NCBI RefSeq assembly: GCF_001029435.1
Contig: NZ_LDOV01000010.1
Coordinates: 124,001-188,000, forward strand
Direction: 5' to 3'
DNA from: Photobacterium aphoticum
Lineage (GTDB): Bacteria > Pseudomonadota > Gammaproteobacteria > Enterobacterales > Vibrionaceae
Length of the DNA: 64,000 bases
Positions 61,821 through 64,000 of this stretch are shown here, piece by piece (the first letter of the stretch is position 1; each line of letters starts with the position of its first letter). The position numbers and the translations under genes were made by a program. Under the pieces are notes generated by a model. That model saw nothing but the letters and a program-made list of their open reading frames with translations. It did no database searches and was not told where the DNA came from.

Positions 61821-63002
61821 ATGAAGAAAGTCCTCAGCACCGTTGCATTTTGTACCCTTGCGGCACTGGGTTCTGTGAATGCACATGCTGCCATTGAAGA
61901 AGGCCAACTGACCATTTGGATCAATGGTGATAAGGGATACAACGGCTTGGCAGAAGTCGGGAAGCAGTTTGAAGCAGATACGGGTGTGAAAGTAACAGTC
62001 GCGTTTCCTGATAACCTGGCCGATCGTTTCCAACAAGTGGCAGCTGCCGGTGATGGACCAGACATTGTGTTCTGGGGCCATGACCGTTTTGGGGGTTATG
62101 CGAAATCTGGCTTGGTGGCAGAAGTGCACCCAAGTCAGGAAATGAAAAGCAAAATCATCGACTTTGCTTGGAATGCGGTGACGTACGACGGCAAATTAGT
62201 CGGTTACCCTATCGCTGTGGAATCACTTTCTCTCATTTATAACAAAGACTTGGTTGCCAAACCGCCGAAAAACTGGGAAGACGTCGCTGCGCTTGATAAG
62301 AGCCTTCAACAGCAAGGTAAGAAAGCCATTATGTGGAACGTGCGTGAGCCGTTTTTCACCTGGCCAATTATCACTGCAGATGGGGGTTACGCGTTCCGCT
62401 TTACCGCTGATGGCTACGATGTCAAAGACGTTGGCCTGAATAACAGCGGTGCGAAAAACGGTATGCGTTTTGTGAAGTCGCTGGTGGATCAGAAAGTGAT
62501 TTCGGCAGACATGGACTACAGCATCTCTGAGTCCGAGTTCAACAAAGGCAACGTGGCGTTAACCATCAATGGCCCATGGTCATGGAATAACATCGACAAG
62601 TCTGGTATCAATTACGGCGTTACGTTACTGCCGAAATTGAATGGCAATCCTTCTAAACCGTTTGTGGGCGTATTAACTGCTGGTATCAGTGCAGCTTCAC
62701 CGAATAAAGATTTAGCGGTGGAGTTCATTGAAAATTATCTGCTAACCAATGAAGGACTGGAAAAAGTCGATGCTGATAAACCGCTAGGGGCAGTGGCATT
62801 GAAATCATTCCAGACCATTTTGGAAAGTGATGAACGTATTGCCGCCACCATGGATAACGCCATGAATGGTGAAATTATGCCAAACGTTCCGCAGATGACA
62901 GCATTCTGGTATGCGCAAGGTAATGCGATTCAGAATATTGTTGATGGTCGTCAAAGTGTAGAAGACGCGCAAAATGGCGCAGCAGCTCACCTTTTAAAAT
63001 AA
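61821..63002 (+). CDS. malE: Maltose/maltodextrin-binding protein (second MalE)
   Basis: 393 residues from ATG 61821 with AAGGA 8 nt upstream. Signal peptide ends AHA before [19 protein letters not shown]. The same binding-protein features as the copy at 54296 are present ([42 protein letters not shown]), but many positions differ, so it is a paralogue, not an assembly duplicate. It lies directly before malF and divergent from malK, hence the canonical transporter partner. Confidence 0.95.
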   Translation: MKKVLSTVAFCTLAALGSVNAHAAIEEGQLTIWINGDKGYNGLAEVGKQFEADTGVKVTVAFPDNLADRFQQVAAAGDGPDIVFWGHDRFGGYAKSGLVAEVHPSQEMKSKIIDFAWNAVTYDGKLVGYPIAVESLSLIYNKDLVAKPPKNWEDVAALDKSLQQQGKKAIMWNVREPFFTWPIITADGGYAFRFTADGYDVKDVGLNNSGAKNGMRFVKSLVDQKVISADMDYSISESEFNKGNVALTINGPWSWNNIDKSGINYGVTLLPKLNGNPSKPFVGVLTAGISAASPNKDLAVEFIENYLLTNEGLEKVDADKPLGAVALKSFQTILESDERIAATMDNAMNGEIMPNVPQMTAFWYAQGNAIQNIVDGRQSVEDAQNGAAAHLLK

Positions 63003-63012
63003 TTCCGTCTTG

Positions 63013-63030
63013 GGGAGAGGGATCTCTCCC
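63013..63030 (+). other. malE2-malF intercistronic hairpin
   Basis: Perfect stem GGGAGAG / CTCTCCC with a GGAT loop, 11 nt after the malE2 stop and 35 nt before malF, not followed by a T-run. Probably keeps malE mRNA in excess over malF. Confidence 0.65.
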
Positions 63031-63065
63031 TAAATAAACTTTCCTTTTGCGAGCAAGGAGCTGAG

Positions 63066-64000
63066 ATGCAGTCAGTTCAAGGTGCAGAGTTTTTGGAAGA
63101 CCCAAAAACCACCTCAACCTTTAATTATCGTCAGTGGCTGAAATGGTCATTATTAGGCATGATCGGGGCTGTTAACGGCTATGCGACTGTGCTGATGTAT
63201 GCGCAGGGTGAAATACCTTTTGCCTTGCTGACCGTTTTCCTCACCGCGTTGGCCCTGTATATATTTGGCAGCAAAAAAACGTACGCCCACCGTTATATTT
63301 ATCCGGGTATTGCCGGGATGGTGGTGTTTGTTATTTTCCCGCTGATTTATACCGTGGGGTTGGCCTTCACTAACTACAGCGCATCCAATCAGTTATCGAT
63401 TGAGCGTACGCAAAGCGTATTGCAGCAGCGCACCTTCTTGTCTGGCAAAAGTTACGGCTTTGATCTCTACCAAGTGGCCAATGGCCATCAGTTAGTGATT
63501 AAAGACGACGGTCAATTGTTGGCGACGGACGTGTTTGATATTGCTAATCCGTTTGATGAGGCCATGACACTGCATACCGTAACCGGTGTGGAAGGCAAGA
63601 AAGCGACCATCAAAACCATTATTCAAAACCGTACGGCGTTGAATCAGGTTGAATTGGCGATGCCAAACGGTAACGACATTCGTATGAGTGGTCTGCGCAA
63701 GTTTGCGGCTGAGTCTCCGCTGTTTACCTTGCAAGAAGACGGTTTGACCTTGCTCAACAATCAAACTGAGCAGTTCTACAAGCCAAACATGGAGATTGGT
63801 TACTACCAGCCTGTTGACGCTAACGGTGAATTTGTCGATAAGCCAATCTCACCAGGATTTGTGGTCGGTGTGGGTACGGCTAACTTTGAGCGCGTACTGA
63901 CGGATGATGGCATTAAAGAACCTTTCTTCGGTATCTTTGTGTGGACCATTGTTTTTGCCTTCTTGGCGGTGACGCTGACACTGGCATTGGGCATGGTACT
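63066..64000 (+). CDS. malF: Maltodextrin ABC permease MalF (3' end outside window)
   Basis: The first 311 residues are present; the gene continues beyond the window. Start ATG 63066 after AAGGAG. Membrane segments at about 30-48, 52-70 and 79-97 (YIYPGIAGMVVFVIFPLIYTVG), then the large periplasmic P2 loop (about 100-275) characteristic of proteobacterial MalF, and a further span starting at about 285 (FFGIFVWTIVFAFLAVTLTLALG). It forms the MalFGK2 pore that takes maltodextrin from MalE. Confidence 0.93.
   Translation, partial: MQSVQGAEFLEDPKTTSTFNYRQWLKWSLLGMIGAVNGYATVLMYAQGEIPFALLTVFLTALALYIFGSKKTYAHRYIYPGIAGMVVFVIFPLIYTVGLAFTNYSASNQLSIERTQSVLQQRTFLSGKSYGFDLYQVANGHQLVIKDDGQLLATDVFDIANPFDEAMTLHTVTGVEGKKATIKTIIQNRTALNQVELAMPNGNDIRMSGLRKFAAESPLFTLQEDGLTLLNNQTEQFYKPNMEIGYYQPVDANGEFVDKPISPGFVVGVGTANFERVLTDDGIKEPFFGIFVWTIVFAFLAVTLTLALGMV

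Noticed and set aside
54296-63002. The two malE genes as an assembly duplication
   Set aside because: They differ in signal peptide, many residues, flanking genes and leader sequence.

Overview
The window looks like a chromosomal segment of a Vibrionaceae gammaproteobacterium, most likely Photobacterium or a near relative. Pointers are the mal regulon with MalT-like promoter boxes, a GH18 chitinase with CBM5/12-type domains, the mtlA-mtlD-mtlR order, MogA and a maltoporin-MalM pair. Genus is inference. There are no rRNA or tRNA genes, no CRISPR array, no prophage and no intact insertion sequence.

Layout. 1-8.2 kb: housekeeping and peripheral metabolism (proline iminopeptidase fragment, M14 peptidase, GabD-type dehydrogenase, MogA, a secreted SYLF protein, adenine deaminase, glutathione peroxidase). 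8.2-11.8 kb: poorly conserved small genes, a CHAD protein and an AT-rich patch with a lipoprotein. 11.8-20.2 kb: HPPD, a multidomain secreted chitinase behind a MITE-like element, then a large membrane NTPase with a degenerate P-loop followed 1 nt later by an MscS channel. 20.2-23.1 kb: LysR regulator divergent from a GH13 glucosidase, with nested palindromes between them. 23.1-28.9 kb: mannitol operon (mtlA, mtlD, an extra IIC-only mtlA paralogue, mtlR) with consensus CRP sites.

29.0-43.3 kb: a cluster equivalent to the poorly understood E. coli ygc locus. It has a GlpP/YgcP-family antiterminator, an MFS transporter and FGGY kinase on the minus strand, divergent from an SDR (YgcW), FAD oxidase (YgcU) and ETF pair (YgcR/Q-like). 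It is extended by a second FAD oxidase, a bifurcating-type EtfB, a ferredoxin-EtfA fusion and a BCCT transporter. Both divergent mRNA leaders carry intrinsic terminators with identical 10-bp outer arms, so the GlpP-like protein probably controls both arms by antitermination. This is the most interesting system here.

43.3-64 kb: maltodextrin/glycogen region (glgX, lamB, malM, a GH13 enzyme, malE1 with a GH133-type debranching enzyme, an esterase, malK divergent from malE2-malF). It is interrupted by a small secreted protein, a cation/proton antiporter and an EAL/AraC gene pair. An exact GGGGGCGTAG decamer with a GGAKGA box recurs at three of its promoters. A 15-bp minisatellite family links the GH13 and mtl regions.
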